DNA from: Nostoc carneum NIES-2107
GTDB lineage: Bacteria > Cyanobacteriota > Cyanobacteriia > Cyanobacteriales > Nostocaceae
Direction of reading: 5' to 3'
NCBI GenBank assembly: GCA_002368155.1
Contig: AP018180.1
Span: 2,017,947-2,081,946 of the forward strand
Length of the DNA: 64,000 bases
Positions 36,092 through 45,900 of the stretch are shown here, piece by piece. Numbering within the stretch: position 1 is the first letter of the stretch; each line of letters opens with the position of its first letter. The position numbers and the translations under genes were made by a program. Under the pieces are notes generated by a model that ran no database searches, had not been told where the DNA came from, and worked only from the letters and a program-made list of their open reading frames with translations.

Positions 36092-37099
36092 TTACTCCTC
36101 AACCGGATACCGCCGCATCATCTCCCCAACTTCCACCGCATCCCCATCCGATGTATAAACCACCTCACCCGACATCGCCAGCACAATCCTCTGCTTCCTA
36201 GCCCACTCAAACCAAGCACTCACATCCGATGTCACTGTATTTTTCGCCTTAGCCCCACTCTTGCACGAATTGATAAATAATCCAGTGGGATTATCGCACC
36301 ATTCCTCGTGAATTGCTTCTTTCACACGAGCGATCGCACCTTGCACATTCGCCCAATATTTCTTCACCACCCCCAAACAAGGTTCAGGGTTAATCCGCAG
36401 TCGCCGCAAATCAGTGCATATCTCTGCAATCTCGCGTTTGCTGGGCTTATCCATACTTGAATCGACTTTAACTTCCGCAGCGGAAAATATGTCTTCATCA
36501 GGATCTATCTCGTCAGTTGAGTCATCAGGTTCTGATTCATCAGCAAAGTGAGTAATCTGGGTTTGCTCTGGTTGTGCAGCGTGGCAAACTGACTCCTGGA
36601 CGTAATCACAAATATCGGTTTGGGGTGATAGAACCTCTTCTTCCTCGTCTTCACGCTTTTTTTCCTCAACAGCATGTTGTTGTGGTTTAGAAGTTTCAGG
36701 ATCTGATCTCAGATGTGATTCTACAATGAATTTGGAAGGTTCAGTTTTGCCCTTGCGATGTTCCAATAGCTCATTGAGTACTTCATGGTGTAATTTATAC
36801 TGCCAAGTTTTATCCTGCCCATTACCTGGATTTTTCTGCTTTTCGATAATACCCATCTCCTCCAGTAAGGCGATCGCACTCCTGATAACGTGCAAACTAT
36901 GTTCACCCATGAGGTCAGCATAGATTTTCTTGAGTGGTTGATATACCCAAGGAGTGCGATGATTTTTCAGCTTCCACTTTGTCCAATGCCTGAAATACTC
37001 AATCAACTTAGCAGCACAAAAGTTACCAGTAATTTCCAGATACTCTCGGCGCAATATGACCAGCACAGATGTTTTGTTCGATGAGACAATAGCACTCAT
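36092..37099 (-). CDS. Protein with an N-terminal winged-helix-like region, replication or regulation type
   Basis: Encodes 335 residues from ATG 37099, preceded by GGGAGG. Residues 20-120 (EYLEITGNFCAAKLIEYFRH ... PLKKIYADLMGEHSLHVIRS ... EEMGIIEKQKN) look like a winged helix of the kind found in replication initiators and DnaD-like proteins. A long acidic, low-complexity stretch (about 145-230) is followed by a C-terminal helical domain (ICTDLRRLRINPEPCLGVVK ... NPTGLFINSCKSG). I do not recognise a named family. Its position near the element's end, with an XRE regulator, suggests a maintenance or replication function; this is inference. Confidence 0.65.
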   Translation of the reverse strand: MSAIVSSNKTSVLVILRREYLEITGNFCAAKLIEYFRHWTKWKLKNHRTPWVYQPLKKIYADLMGEHSLHVIRSAIALLEEMGIIEKQKNPGNGQDKTWQYKLHHEVLNELLEHRKGKTEPSKFIVESHLRSDPETSKPQQHAVEEKKREDEEEEVLSPQTDICDYVQESVCHAAQPEQTQITHFADESEPDDSTDEIDPDEDIFSAAEVKVDSSMDKPSKREIAEICTDLRRLRINPEPCLGVVKKYWANVQGAIARVKEAIHEEWCDNPTGLFINSCKSGAKAKNTVTSDVSAWFEWARKQRIVLAMSGEVVYTSDGDAVEVGEMMRRYPVEE

Positions 37100-37347
37100 C
37101 CTTGACCTCCCTGCCAACGTGAAACTTCGTTGACGCAATATCACTTTTGAAAAAATGCATGTAGGAGTGAGCAGCAATTTCTATTACTGCTCACAGTTAC
37201 TTTGAGACTGTTACCAATTACCGAACTTGCGCCTCATCCGAAAGAAGCGATCGCTATTCTCTAGGGGTAAGAGTTCAAGTATTGCAGAGATGTATCAGTC
37301 ATAGACGAAAAGTTGCTATTTGATAGCAAATGTTTTTCTAGGTCTAA

Positions 37348-38019
37348 CTACTCTTGTAATGGAAGTTTACCTTCCTGGTACAGTTGTTTAATGTAACTGT
37401 GACATCTGGCTGGGCTAATATCTCGAAAAATCTCTTTAGCGTTAATTATTACCCGCCAGTATAGATTTTCGTAATTTCCATAGTCGTAGCTAATCCTAGC
37501 TATTATTTGCTCACCAACAAATGCTTCTTGCTCGTAAAAAGAAATTTTCATAATTATTGGGACTTCTGGGACTTCAGCCAGTTCAACTTGGTTTGATGGG
37601 TTGAGTGTGCCGTCATGGTAATGCCATTGAATGTAGCGCAAGCATTTGGCAGATGTAGTGGCGCGGAACATCTCTTTGCCGTTAACCATAACCAACCAAG
37701 GTTGCATAACAAATTCGTCATTATCGTAGACCATGTAAGCTATGAGTTTGTTACCCACGTAGACTTCATGGTGGTAGAAGTTGATTGCTACTGTTATCAG
37801 TTGCGAGGCAATAGCTTCGGCTGTGGGTTGTTCGTCAAGGGTAGTGTCAACCACTGTCTGAACCCTGCTGACTTGATACTCAGCTATGGCATTAATCCAA
37901 GCATCCTTGCACCGCTTGTCAAGTACCTCAACGGTGCAGATGATGTCATTGTAGATTTGCTTGAGTCGAGCTATGGATTTGTATTGCAGCTGTTGATAGC
38001 TATAGATGGTTTGAGTCAT
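37348..38019 (-). CDS. Unknown protein with two internal repeats
   Basis: Encodes 223 residues from ATG 38019 (MTQTIYSYQQLQYKSIARLK). The middle and C-terminal parts hold two related copies of about 70 residues: EVYVGNKLIAYMVYDNDEF...RATTSAKCLRYIQWHYHDGT and EAFVGEQIIARISYDYGNY...RDISPARCHSYIKQLYQEGK. The family is not recognised; similar proteins occur on plasmids and islands of Nostocales as far as I recall. It is divergent from the XRE regulator, with palindromes between them. Confidence 0.65.
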   Translation of the reverse strand: MTQTIYSYQQLQYKSIARLKQIYNDIICTVEVLDKRCKDAWINAIAEYQVSRVQTVVDTTLDEQPTAEAIASQLITVAINFYHHEVYVGNKLIAYMVYDNDEFVMQPWLVMVNGKEMFRATTSAKCLRYIQWHYHDGTLNPSNQVELAEVPEVPIIMKISFYEQEAFVGEQIIARISYDYGNYENLYWRVIINAKEIFRDISPARCHSYIKQLYQEGKLPLQE

Positions 38020-38105
38020 AATGGTATTTTCTGTTAAAGGATTAAAAGGCGATCGCACTAAGTTTTCCAGGCAAAGGCGGTCGTCTTTTGTTTGTCTCTG
38101 TGGTT

Positions 38106-38134
38106 ATTATATTAGTCGCTACGACTAATATAAT
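38106..38134. promoter_or_regulatory. Operator-like palindrome 1 (13-bp arms)
   Basis: ATTATATTAGTCG and its exact complement are separated by 3 bp. It lies between the divergent unknown gene (start 38019) and the XRE regulator (start 38223). The TAGTCG half-site recurs in palindrome 2 at 38160-38185. Confidence 0.65.
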
Positions 38135-38159
38135 CAAGATATAGGCTAATATATTTTTT

Positions 38160-38185
38160 GCTACGACTTATGCTATAGTCGCAGC
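38160..38185. promoter_or_regulatory. Operator-like palindrome 2 (9-bp arms, one mismatch)
   Basis: GCTACGACT and AGTCGCAGC are separated by 8 bp and share the CGACT/AGTCG half-site with palindrome 1. It overlaps the region where the XRE gene's promoter is expected, 38-63 bp upstream of its ATG, fitting autoregulation. Confidence 0.6.
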
Positions 38186-38222
38186 TACTAAAGGGCAAAC
38201 TCAAGGAAGTGTAATGTAAAAG

Positions 38223-38471
38223 ATGCCGACATTTATAGAAAAATCAATGCCGATTAAGTGGCGCTTGGCTGTATTGATGGCTGATAGAGAAATTGATTAC
38301 AAAGAGCTTGCCGAAATGACAGGTATGCACCCTGTGACTATCAGCAAGCATAAAAATATTCGGGTGATGCCAGAAAGGTTAGAAAGAGAGACATTAGAAA
38401 AATACTGCAAAGCTCTTAATTGTCAACCAGGTGACTTATTAACTTACGTACCCGATGAGTCTAAAGGATAA
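38223..38471 (+). CDS. XRE-family helix-turn-helix regulator
   Basis: Encodes 82 residues. The HTH is plain: WRLAVLMADREIDYKELAEM, TGMHPVTISKHKN, then ALNCQPGDLLTYVPDE, the Cro/CI-like HTH_26 pattern. A start at ATG 38250 (MPIKW) is possible. It lies 181 bp from the 5' part of fdxN, at the far end of the element from xisF. The two palindromes upstream are probable binding sites. It may repress its own transcription and the divergent gene at 37348-38019. Confidence 0.82.
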   Translation: MPTFIEKSMPIKWRLAVLMADREIDYKELAEMTGMHPVTISKHKNIRVMPERLERETLEKYCKALNCQPGDLLTYVPDESKG

Positions 38472-38578
38472 ATATCGTAGCGTCTAGCTTTTGACAAATA
38501 TCTACTAGCTGATAAGTCAAAAGCATTTTTTCATCTGAAGCTTTATCTATAGAAATTAAATTATTCAGTTTTCACGGT

Positions 38579-38600
38579 GAAGACCATGATCGTGGTCTTC
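38579..38600. other. Hairpin downstream of the XRE gene
   Basis: GAAGACCA and its exact complement enclose 6 nt (38579-38600). It lies between the convergent XRE gene and the fdxN 5' part. No T-run follows, so it is at best a weak terminator. Confidence 0.45.
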
Positions 38601-38651
38601 CTCCTCTGCTTAGACAGTCATAAGATATTTTTTATTTGGAAGTTTCCAAGC

Positions 38652-38990
38652 TTATGTCCTCAACGCATCTTTTTGATTTGATAGTGTAAACTGTTGAGAA
38701 TAACAGTTAAACCAACGTTCCCAATAATCTTCTTTATTAGTTAACTTCGCTAAAACGCGGTTGTAATTGGCAAACCACCCTTCCCAATAATCTGTGGGTT
38801 GTTTAACGCAACCATCACAAGTAGGGCAACCGGCTTGACATTGAGGTACTGTATGAATACTACCGACGCAGTTTGTGCAAAGTTCGGGGTCTATCCAGCG
38901 ATTACCATCAACTATTTTGATTGCACCAGTAGGGCATACGGACAGACATAAATCACAGGAAATACATTGGCCAGTAATTTTGTAAGCCAT
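38652..38990 (-). CDS. fdxN: Bacterial-type ferredoxin FdxN, 5' part with an element-encoded false C-terminus
   Basis: The frame from ATG 38990 encodes two [4Fe-4S] motifs: CISCDLCLSVCP, and CTNCVG followed by CQAGCPTCDGC with the insert typical of nif-type ferredoxins. Codons 1-98 (to Tyr-Ser, 38698) are native. The last 14 residues (QQFTLSNQKDALRT) come from element DNA and replace the true 18-residue end found at 199-261. So in undifferentiated cells a chimeric 112-residue protein could be made, and after excision the 116-residue FdxN. FdxN is not strictly needed for nitrogen fixation in Anabaena, but excision is needed to express nifS and nifU behind it. Confidence 0.93.
   Translation of the reverse strand: MAYKITGQCISCDLCLSVCPTGAIKIVDGNRWIDPELCTNCVGSIHTVPQCQAGCPTCDGCVKQPTDYWEGWFANYNRVLAKLTNKEDYWERWFNCYSQQFTLSNQKDALRT
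38689..38708. other. Recombination site at the fdxN/nifB end of the element
   Basis: The centre GAGAAT (38696-38701) is flanked by perfect 7-bp inverted arms: AACTGTT (38689-38695) on the element side and AACAGTT (38702-38708) on the host fdxN side. TGAGAATA at 38695-38702 is the octamer shared with the nifS end. Confidence 0.82.
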
Positions 38991-39001
38991 GACTATTCTC
39001 C

Positions 39002-39150
39002 TTATAGGGGATTGGGTACTGGGGATTGGGTACTAGGTATTGGGTACTGGGTATTGGTGATTGGGTATTGGGTACTGGGTATTGGGTAAACTCATCCCAG
39101 TCCCTAATCCCTAATCCCTAGTCCCTAGTCCCCAGTCCCTAGTCCCTAGT
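39002..39150. repeat. STRR heptamer repeats between nifB and fdxN
   Basis: The left half is a run of GGGTACTGGGTATTGG-type words; the right half is a run of CCCTAATCCCTAGTCC-type words. The halves are roughly complementary, so the nifB-fdxN mRNA could form a long hairpin. The repeat runs into the last codons of nifB. Confidence 0.75.
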
Positions 39151-40593
39151 CTCTAACCCTTCGACATATTGCTCGTAATATTCCAAAGCAACTTTCTCGA
39201 TTACGTCGTAAGCTTCAACAGTCTGTATGCCAGCTTTGTGCAATTCTTCTTTGGGACAGTTCCCAATCTTGGAGACTAAAACCGCTTTGCAATCTGCGAT
39301 CGCTTTAATAATGTAGTCTAGAGTGGCTTCTTCTCCAAATCCACCTTGACAATAGTGGTCAATTTTACGATGACTGATAAAGCGTACTTCACTACCATCC
39401 ACTTCGTAAATCTGGAATTCCTTCGCATGACCGAAGTGTTGGTTAACTAATCCACTTCCTTTGGTTGCTACTGCAACTAAGATTTTCGGTTTGTTAGCAA
39501 AATTCTTGCCAACTAGCGCCTTTTCTTTGGCGGCTTTGATTTCTTGTTTAAATTTCTCAATACCTTCGTGAACTTCTTGGCGTTGTTCCAAATTATATTC
39601 GGGAGCCATTTCCAGGAATTTATCTTTGGTAAATTCTTGGCTGCGGTCTTCTCCTAATAATCCTACAGCATCGGCTCGGCATTGACGACAGTGGCGCATC
39701 ATTTTCATGTTACCAGCACACTGATCTTGAACTTCTTTGAGTTCTTTGGTACTGGGGCCGCGCTGACCGGTTAAACCGAAGTGTGTGCCGTGTTCTGGTG
39801 CAGAAATCAACGGCATGATGTTGTGGAGGAAAGCACCGTTTTCACGAATGAATTTATTTACTTCTATCAAGTGCTGGTCATTAATTCCGGGAATCATTAC
39901 CGAGTTGACTTTGCACAAGATATCGGCTTCTTTGAGGGCTTGCAATCCTTCCATCTGCTTTTCTAGCAGAATTCTAGCTCCCTCAACACCTCTATAACGC
40001 TTACGCTTGTAGTGAACCCAAGAATAAATCTGTGCGCCGATTTCTGGGTCAATAGTGTTAAGGGTAATAGTAACGTGATCTATATTGAGTTGTTTAATGC
40101 GATCGACATATTCGGTCAACATCAAACCATTAGTTGATAAGCACAGTTTGATATCTGGTGCTTTATCTGCAATTAGCTCAAAAGTACGGAAAGTTTTTTC
40201 GGGATTCGCCAATGGATCACCAGGGCCAGCAATTCCCAAGACTGTCATTTGGGGAATCTTACCTGCAATCACCAATACTTTATGTGCTGCTTCTTCTGGG
40301 GTAAGTAACTCGCTAACTACACCAGGACGGCTTTCGTTAGCACAGTCATATTTCCGGTTGCAATAGTTGCATTGAATGTTACAGGCTGGGGCGACTGCAA
40401 CGTGCATTCTTGCGTAATGGTGGTGTGCGTCTTCGCTATAGCAGGGATGCTTGGCAATGCGTTCTTTGAGCTTTTCGTCTATCTCTACGGTAGAGTTGCT
40501 TTTGCTGTCGCATCCGCAACCACCTGATTTGGCTTGGGTAGTGGTAGGTTCCTGATTGGAGGAGGTGAGGAGTCCTGTAGACGGTGGTGTCAT
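39139..40593 (-). CDS. nifB: FeMo-cofactor biosynthesis protein NifB
   Basis: Radical-SAM enzyme making NifB-co, the Fe-S-C precursor of the nitrogenase cofactor. 484 residues from ATG 40593 ([12 protein letters not shown]); an in-frame TTG lies four codons upstream. The radical-SAM motif CNIQCNYC follows [14 protein letters not shown]. Further family features are [21 protein letters not shown] and [12 protein letters not shown]. The C-terminal NifX/NafY-like domain ([20 protein letters not shown]) is about residues 360-480. The last residues (ETRD) come from STRR sequence. It is the first gene of nifB-fdxN-(element)-nifS. Confidence 0.96.
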   Translation of the reverse strand: MTPPSTGLLTSSNQEPTTTQAKSGGCGCDSKSNSTVEIDEKLKERIAKHPCYSEDAHHHYARMHVAVAPACNIQCNYCNRKYDCANESRPGVVSELLTPEEAAHKVLVIAGKIPQMTVLGIAGPGDPLANPEKTFRTFELIADKAPDIKLCLSTNGLMLTEYVDRIKQLNIDHVTITLNTIDPEIGAQIYSWVHYKRKRYRGVEGARILLEKQMEGLQALKEADILCKVNSVMIPGINDQHLIEVNKFIRENGAFLHNIMPLISAPEHGTHFGLTGQRGPSTKELKEVQDQCAGNMKMMRHCRQCRADAVGLLGEDRSQEFTKDKFLEMAPEYNLEQRQEVHEGIEKFKQEIKAAKEKALVGKNFANKPKILVAVATKGSGLVNQHFGHAKEFQIYEVDGSEVRFISHRKIDHYCQGGFGEEATLDYIIKAIADCKAVLVSKIGNCPKEELHKAGIQTVEAYDVIEKVALEYYEQYVEGLETRD

Positions 40594-40970
40594 TGAATTT
40601 CGCAAGGGTCGGTGGACTGGCTGCCACTGTGAGAGATGCCGTTGCTACTCTTTATTGCCTAGGAATCGAAGTCGCGGCTTCTACTCGTGATTCGCAAGAA
40701 TTTACTCTTTTGCGAAGCGATACTGATGAGAACATCAAATATGAGAGTAAAGCAGGCATACAATCCTTGATTTTCGGCTGGTGTGTCAACGTTTGGGTCG
40801 TGGGTAGAATTTGTGCGTACAGCCCTTACAGCCGCGACTTCTATTCACAGAGGCATGGTGCTATCTCATCCCTCCACTCACTCTTCGCTTTTGTTTAGAA
40901 GCGTTAAGTGATTGGCGATATATGATTTATAGCAGCCATTTTTCCAGTCGGCTGGCTAGTATCTAGGATA

Positions 40971-41126
40971 GAATTTATTGGATTTATTAAATTTGTACTC
41001 AAATTTTTTCAGCCCGATTTATCAGGCGTTACAAGAATTAATAAATTTTTTTCGGGTAGAGGTTCTAGTATTTTTAGATTGGGGTACAAGTATTTATAGA
41101 GTGGGGTACAGGATTTCTTTGTACTC
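40971..41126 (-). promoter_or_regulatory. nifB upstream control block shared with nifP
   Basis: On the nifB strand: GAGTACAAAG, TGTACCCC, TTGTACCCC, CTACCCGA, then TTGAGTACAAAT and TTAATAAATCCAATAAATTC. The same words in the same order precede nifP (56895-57045). In cyanobacteria nifB and nifP are known targets of the activator CnfR (PatB), so these blocks are good candidates for its sites. The binding itself is inferred. Confidence 0.6.
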
Positions 41127-41520
41127 AGCCAAAACCTAGCACCCACAAAGGTTAGAACTTGATTTTAGATTGTTTTCAGACATTTATGTCTGTACTCAAC
41201 TATCTCCCAAACCTCGCCCAAAGCTAGTAGTGATAGGGGATTGAGGGGGAAAAACTGGAGTAGTATACGTCGTTCTACTCCAGATACGTGCGAAATTCAA
41301 TTCTGTATCCAACATATCATTTTTTTTTTGGTAAAAATGTAATTCATATTGTTTTAATCTTTCATTAAAAATAATATGCAATAACGTCAATAATCCTTGC
41401 TATATAAAGCTTATATAAAGGTCTATGTATCTACATTAATGCATATAATTGTCAAAAACTTAATTTTTTATCCTAAATTTTTCTTTTTCTAAAGAAGTCA
41501 AAACAGGCATTTTTACTCGA

Positions 41521-41637
41521 TTGGTAATGGGTAATTGGTAATTGGTAATTGGTAATTGGTAATTGGTGTTTGTCTCCCTCATCCCCAGTCCCCAATCCCC
41601 AATCCCCAATCCCTAATCCCCAATCCCCACTACACTG
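41521..41637. repeat. STRR repeats upstream of the oxidoreductase gene
   Basis: Five copies of GTAATTG-type heptamers, then a run of CCCCAATC-type heptamers up to 41637. The oxidoreductase start lies about 40 bp after the end. Non-coding, even though the frame is accidentally open into the gene. Confidence 0.8.
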
Positions 41638-41674
41638 TATTCATAGGCAAAAACAGGGTAGCAGGAGGAATGGG

Positions 41675-42619
41675 ATGAAAGCTGTTGTTATCCGCCGCTA
41701 TGGGTCTGCTGAGGTGTTGCAGTATGAGGATGTGGAGCAACCGACGATTAAGCCTGACCAATTACTCGTGAAGATTCACGCTAGTAGTGTTAATCCTGTT
41801 GATTGGAAAATTCGCCAGGGAATGTTGCGATCGCTCATTTGGAAAAAATTCCCGATGATTTTAGGCTTTGATTTGGCTGGGGAAGTTGTAGAAATTGGTT
41901 CTGCGGTTAAAGGTTTTCAGCCTGGAGATGCTATCTATGGGAGTACGGCTTTACCTGGAGGAGCTTATGCAGAGTTTACGGCTGTCTCTGCAAATTTAGT
42001 GGCTCCCAAACCGACGAACTTGAGCTATGAACAAGCAGCCGTTGTTCCTTTAGCCGCGCTCACAGCTTTGCAAGCGCTACGAGACCAGGGTAATATTCAG
42101 CCAGGACAAAGTGTTTTGATTAATGGCGCTGCTGGTGGTGTAGGGATTTTTGCAGTGCAAATCGCCAAGACTTTTGGTACTGAGGTAACGGGAGTTTGCA
42201 GTACGAAGAACTTGGATATGGTGAAATCTTTGGGAGCAGATAAAGTCATTGACTATACACAACAGGACTTTACCAAAGACACAAGCTCCTATGACATTAT
42301 TTTCGATGTCGTGGGTAAGCGATCGCCAACTGATTGCAAACGAGTTCTTAAACCCAATGGTGTGTATATCACAACCCTACCCAGCGCTGAAAGTTTTGTG
42401 CAGAGTATTGTCACAACCTTCTTACCTGGTAAAAAGGTCAAATTTATCATAGAAAAACCCAATACTAAAGACTTACTTTACTTAAAAGATTTGATTGAAG
42501 CGGGTAAAATTCGTATTGTCATTCACCGCACATATCAGTTACAAGAGTTAGCAGCGGCGCATACAGAAAGTGAAACAGAACGCGCTGTGGGGAAAATAGC
42601 TATTACAGTTACTATTTGA
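41675..42619 (+). CDS. NADP-dependent quinone-oxidoreductase-like MDR protein
   Basis: Encodes 314 residues from ATG 41675 (MKAVVIRRYGSAEVLQYEDV), with CAGGAGG upstream; longer frames begin in repeat sequence and are unlikely. It is a zinc-free medium-chain dehydrogenase: VNPVDWKIRQG, GFDLAGEVVEIG, VLINGAAGGVGIFAVQIA (NADP-binding glycine-rich loop) and GKIAI at the end. Such proteins reduce quinones or enones with NADPH. It is monocistronic, divergent from nifB, and probably unrelated to nitrogen fixation. Confidence 0.9.
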   Translation: MKAVVIRRYGSAEVLQYEDVEQPTIKPDQLLVKIHASSVNPVDWKIRQGMLRSLIWKKFPMILGFDLAGEVVEIGSAVKGFQPGDAIYGSTALPGGAYAEFTAVSANLVAPKPTNLSYEQAAVVPLAALTALQALRDQGNIQPGQSVLINGAAGGVGIFAVQIAKTFGTEVTGVCSTKNLDMVKSLGADKVIDYTQQDFTKDTSSYDIIFDVVGKRSPTDCKRVLKPNGVYITTLPSAESFVQSIVTTFLPGKKVKFIIEKPNTKDLLYLKDLIEAGKIRIVIHRTYQLQELAAAHTESETERAVGKIAITVTI

Positions 42620-42968
42620 ACCAGATTTACTTATTTGATACATATCTTTTCTGAGATAGTAGTCAAGAGTCTCAAGCCTAAATTCGTTAACTCACATTAC
42701 AAATAAATCTAGAAGATTTAAACTTCTTACACCGTTTCCAAAAAATTTTGATACAATTCACTCTTCCATCTTCTTTATCCCAGTTTGCAAAATGTATCAA
42801 TTTTACAAGAAAACGGTATTTAACCCCTGCATACTCATACCCCACACCACTGATTAATCAATCATTTTGTTGATTTTTACTGATAATTCGGCAATCAATA
42901 GAGAAATTGCTATATTATAGCAATATAGTGTATATACTTATATTAAAATATCTAATAATACTAATCCT
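42620..42968. other. Intergenic region before the NACHT gene
   Basis: A/T-rich and without genes. An imperfect long inverted repeat (ACCGTTTCC..TTGATACA near 42731-42754, and TGTATCAA..AAACGGTA near 42793-42818) could be a terminator or a small repeat element. TATA-rich sequence (42914-42960) lies directly before the ATG. Confidence 0.45.
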
Positions 42969-45900
42969 ATGCTGAACTGGTTAACTGTTTGGGGAGCAAT
43001 TCAGGCTGTCGGGTTGATTTTTAAGGTAATTTTGGAAGATCTTGCCAAAGAAGTTGCTACAGATGGTACAAAGAATCTATTGCATGGAATCCCGAATAAA
43101 GTTTTAAATCAATTACCAAAAGAAGAGCTAGGAATTACTGCTGGTAAGGCATTAAAAGAATTTTTACAGCTACTACAGCAGCAGTTGAAAGTGCGGTGCA
43201 AACTTTCTGATGATGAAATAAAAAGCTATATCGAAGATGTCAGGAAATTTATTAAAGATAAGTCTGTCAGAGAAGTTCTAGGTCAGGCTTTTGATATTCA
43301 TTGTGAACATTTAAATGCTAAATCATTAGAAGAAGCCTGGCAAAGACTACACCTACAATCTCTACCTTATAGATTTAACTGGCAAATTTTAATAGATCAG
43401 TATCTGATACAAGTTCAAGAATTGTTGTTGGAGTCAGATACATTACGCTTTTTTTTAACATCAGAACAATCAGCGCATCTGGCTGAAAATGCTGGGGTAA
43501 TTATCGATCAGATTGTGAACTTTAACCTGGCTAAATATCAAGAATCTATTCGGGAAATCTACGGTGATGTCAAGCTAGATAGTTTAGATACCAGCGGTTA
43601 TGCTTACAGAAATCTGAAGTTATGGCGAATGTTTATCCCTCAAAATGTGCGAGAAACGCATCAATTTTTACCACAACTTCACGAACTCCCAAAAGAATAT
43701 TTTAGACAGCTACGAGACAGTGATGAATTAGCATTAGAAATTTCCCATGAAGAATTGGCGGGACAGAAAAGTCTTTATTTGGAACAGCCAATTCGCTCAG
43801 TATTAGACGTAATTCACGAGCAGCATATTTACAAATATATTGTAATTTTGGGATATCCTGGTTCGGGTAAATCTACATTGTTGCAATATTTAGCCTTAAA
43901 CTGGGCAGAATCTTCTCAAGAGAATTTAATGTTATTCCCAATTCCCTTGCTAATTGAATTACGTAATTATATGCGGCTTCGGGAAAATGGAGAATGTGAA
44001 AATTTTTTAGATTTCTTTTCTCAATGTAGAAATACAATTGCCCAACTAAATCAAGTTAAGTTACAGGAGCAATTAAAAGCTGGTAATGCGTTGGTAATGT
44101 TTGATGGTTTAGATGAAGTATTTGACCTGAGGCTACGCGATGAGATAATTAATGATATTCATAGCTTTATTAATGATTATCCTTATGTGCAGGTGATTGT
44201 TACTTCTCGGATTATTGGCTATGAACCACAACGATTCAGTCATGCTAATTTTCATCACTTTATTTTACAAGACTTAGAACCGGAACAGATTCAGGATTTT
44301 ATTTATCGTTGGCATGAGCTAACTTTTACTGATGCAGCAGATAAAGCAAGAAAAAGAGAACGTCTGCAAGAAGCAATTAATACAGTCAAATCTATTGCAG
44401 AATTAGCAGGAAATCCCTTGCTATTAACCATGATGGCAATTCTCAATCGTAATCAGGAACTGCCACGAGATAGAAACGAACTTTATAATCAAGCATCCAA
44501 GGTATTATTACATCAATGGGATGTAGAACGCGCGCTGGTAGAAGGTAAAAGTTCAGATAAAAAGACTATTGATTATAAAGATAAACAAGCAATACTGCGT
44601 CAAGTTGCTTATTATATGCAAAATAGCCACCCTGGATTGGCAGGTAATTTAATTAGAGAAAATCAGTTAGAAAGGATTTTAATTGATTATTTAACAGCAA
44701 GAGAATTTGAGCAACCTAGAGAAGTAGCGCAGGTGATGATTAATCAAATGCGAACTCGGAACTTTATGTTATCTTTTTTAGGTGCAGAGTATTATGCTTT
44801 TGTACATCGGACATTTTTAGAATACTTCTGTGCTTGGGAGTTTGTGTGGCAGTTTAAAGAAACACAAACTCTGACTATAGAGCAAATGAAATATGAAGTT
44901 TTTGGTCAACATTGGCAAGATGAAATTTGGCATGAAGTTTTGCTGCTGATATCGGGAATGATTGAGCCAAAATTCGTAGGGGAAATTTTAGTTTATTTAA
45001 TGGCACAGAATGGTGAAGAGTTTGAATTTAGAAACTTATTCTTAGCAGCTAAATGTCTAGCAGAAATCAGAAATCGTTCAGGGATTATCTCAATAGCTAA
45101 TCAATTATTTGAGCGTTTAAATGCCTTAACTAAATATGACCTCTCATACGATTACGTACCTTATCGAGATGAAGAAGAAACTAAGTTAGTTCATGAAATT
45201 CGCACTCAAGCAGTTGCAGCAATTGCTATGACTTGGGCAGAATCTTCTGATACTAAAATCTGGCTGCAACAACATGCTGCTAGTGATGATGATAGTGATG
45301 TGCGCTGTGCAGCAGTGGAAGGATTCGCTCACAGTTTCAAAGATGATCCCAATACTAAAACCTGGCTACAAGAACGTGCCATTAATGATGCTCATTGGGC
45401 TGTGAGACGCGCAGCGGTGCAAGAATTCGCTCGTGGGTTTAAAGATGATCCCGACAACAAAACTTGGCTACAACAACGGGCTGTTCACGATGATCACTGG
45501 GCTGTGAGAGTTGTCGCAGTGCAAGAATTCGCCCGTGGGTTTAAAGATGATCCCGACAACAAAACTTGGCTACAACAACGGGCTGTTCATGATGATCACT
45601 GGGCTGTGCGTGTTGTCGCAGTGCAAGAATTCGTCCGCAGTTTCCCCAATGATCCCAATACTAAAACTTGGCTGCAACAACAGGCTATCAATGATGATCA
45701 TAGTGATATGCGAGTTGTAGCATTGTCAGAATTCGCTCGTAGTTTCCCCTGCGATCGCAACGTTACCAATGATGATAATAGTGATGTGCGACGTGCAGCA
45801 CTCGAAGGGTTAGCCCGCAGCTTTCAATACGATCCCGACACCAAAATTTGGTTGCAACAACGGGCTAATCAAGATCATCATTGGGCTGTGCGAGTTGTAG

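Larger units (their letters stand above)
258..38698. mobile_element. fdxN programmed-excision element (about 38.4 kb)
   Basis: The element splits fdxN. The 5' part ends at codon 97-98 (Tyr-Ser, 38702-38698) and the 3' part starts at 261. The octamer TGAGAATA occurs at 254-261 and at 38695-38702; its complement contains TATTC, the 5-bp core known for the Anabaena PCC 7120 fdxN element. Merging the two copies gives an uninterrupted FdxN reading frame. xisF lies just inside one end and xisH/xisI are also present; these are the three genes known to be needed for excision in PCC 7120. The exact crossover position within the repeat cannot be resolved, so the ends are good to about 8 bp. The cargo is otherwise unlike a phage: no capsid, tail or lysis genes were seen. 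Confidence 0.93.
40594..41674. other. Long non-coding region upstream of nifB
   Basis: Frames at 40584-40898 and 41196-41390 do not resemble proteins. The region carries the nifB control block (40971-41126), several further GTAC words, an A/T-rich stretch (41320-41480) and STRR sequence (41521-41637). The distance from the control block to nifB (about 370 bp) implies a long 5' leader. Confidence 0.55.

Noticed and set aside
258-38698. Integrated prophage
   Set aside because: Despite a serine recombinase at one end and an XRE switch at the other, no capsid, portal, terminase, tail or lysis genes were found.
39002-39150. Possible CRISPR array
   Set aside because: The repeats are 7-mers without unique spacers; they are STRR sequence.
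40584-40898. 104-codon frame upstream of nifB
   Set aside because: It begins inside nifB on the opposite strand and has no recognisable features; it is probably part of the long nifB leader.
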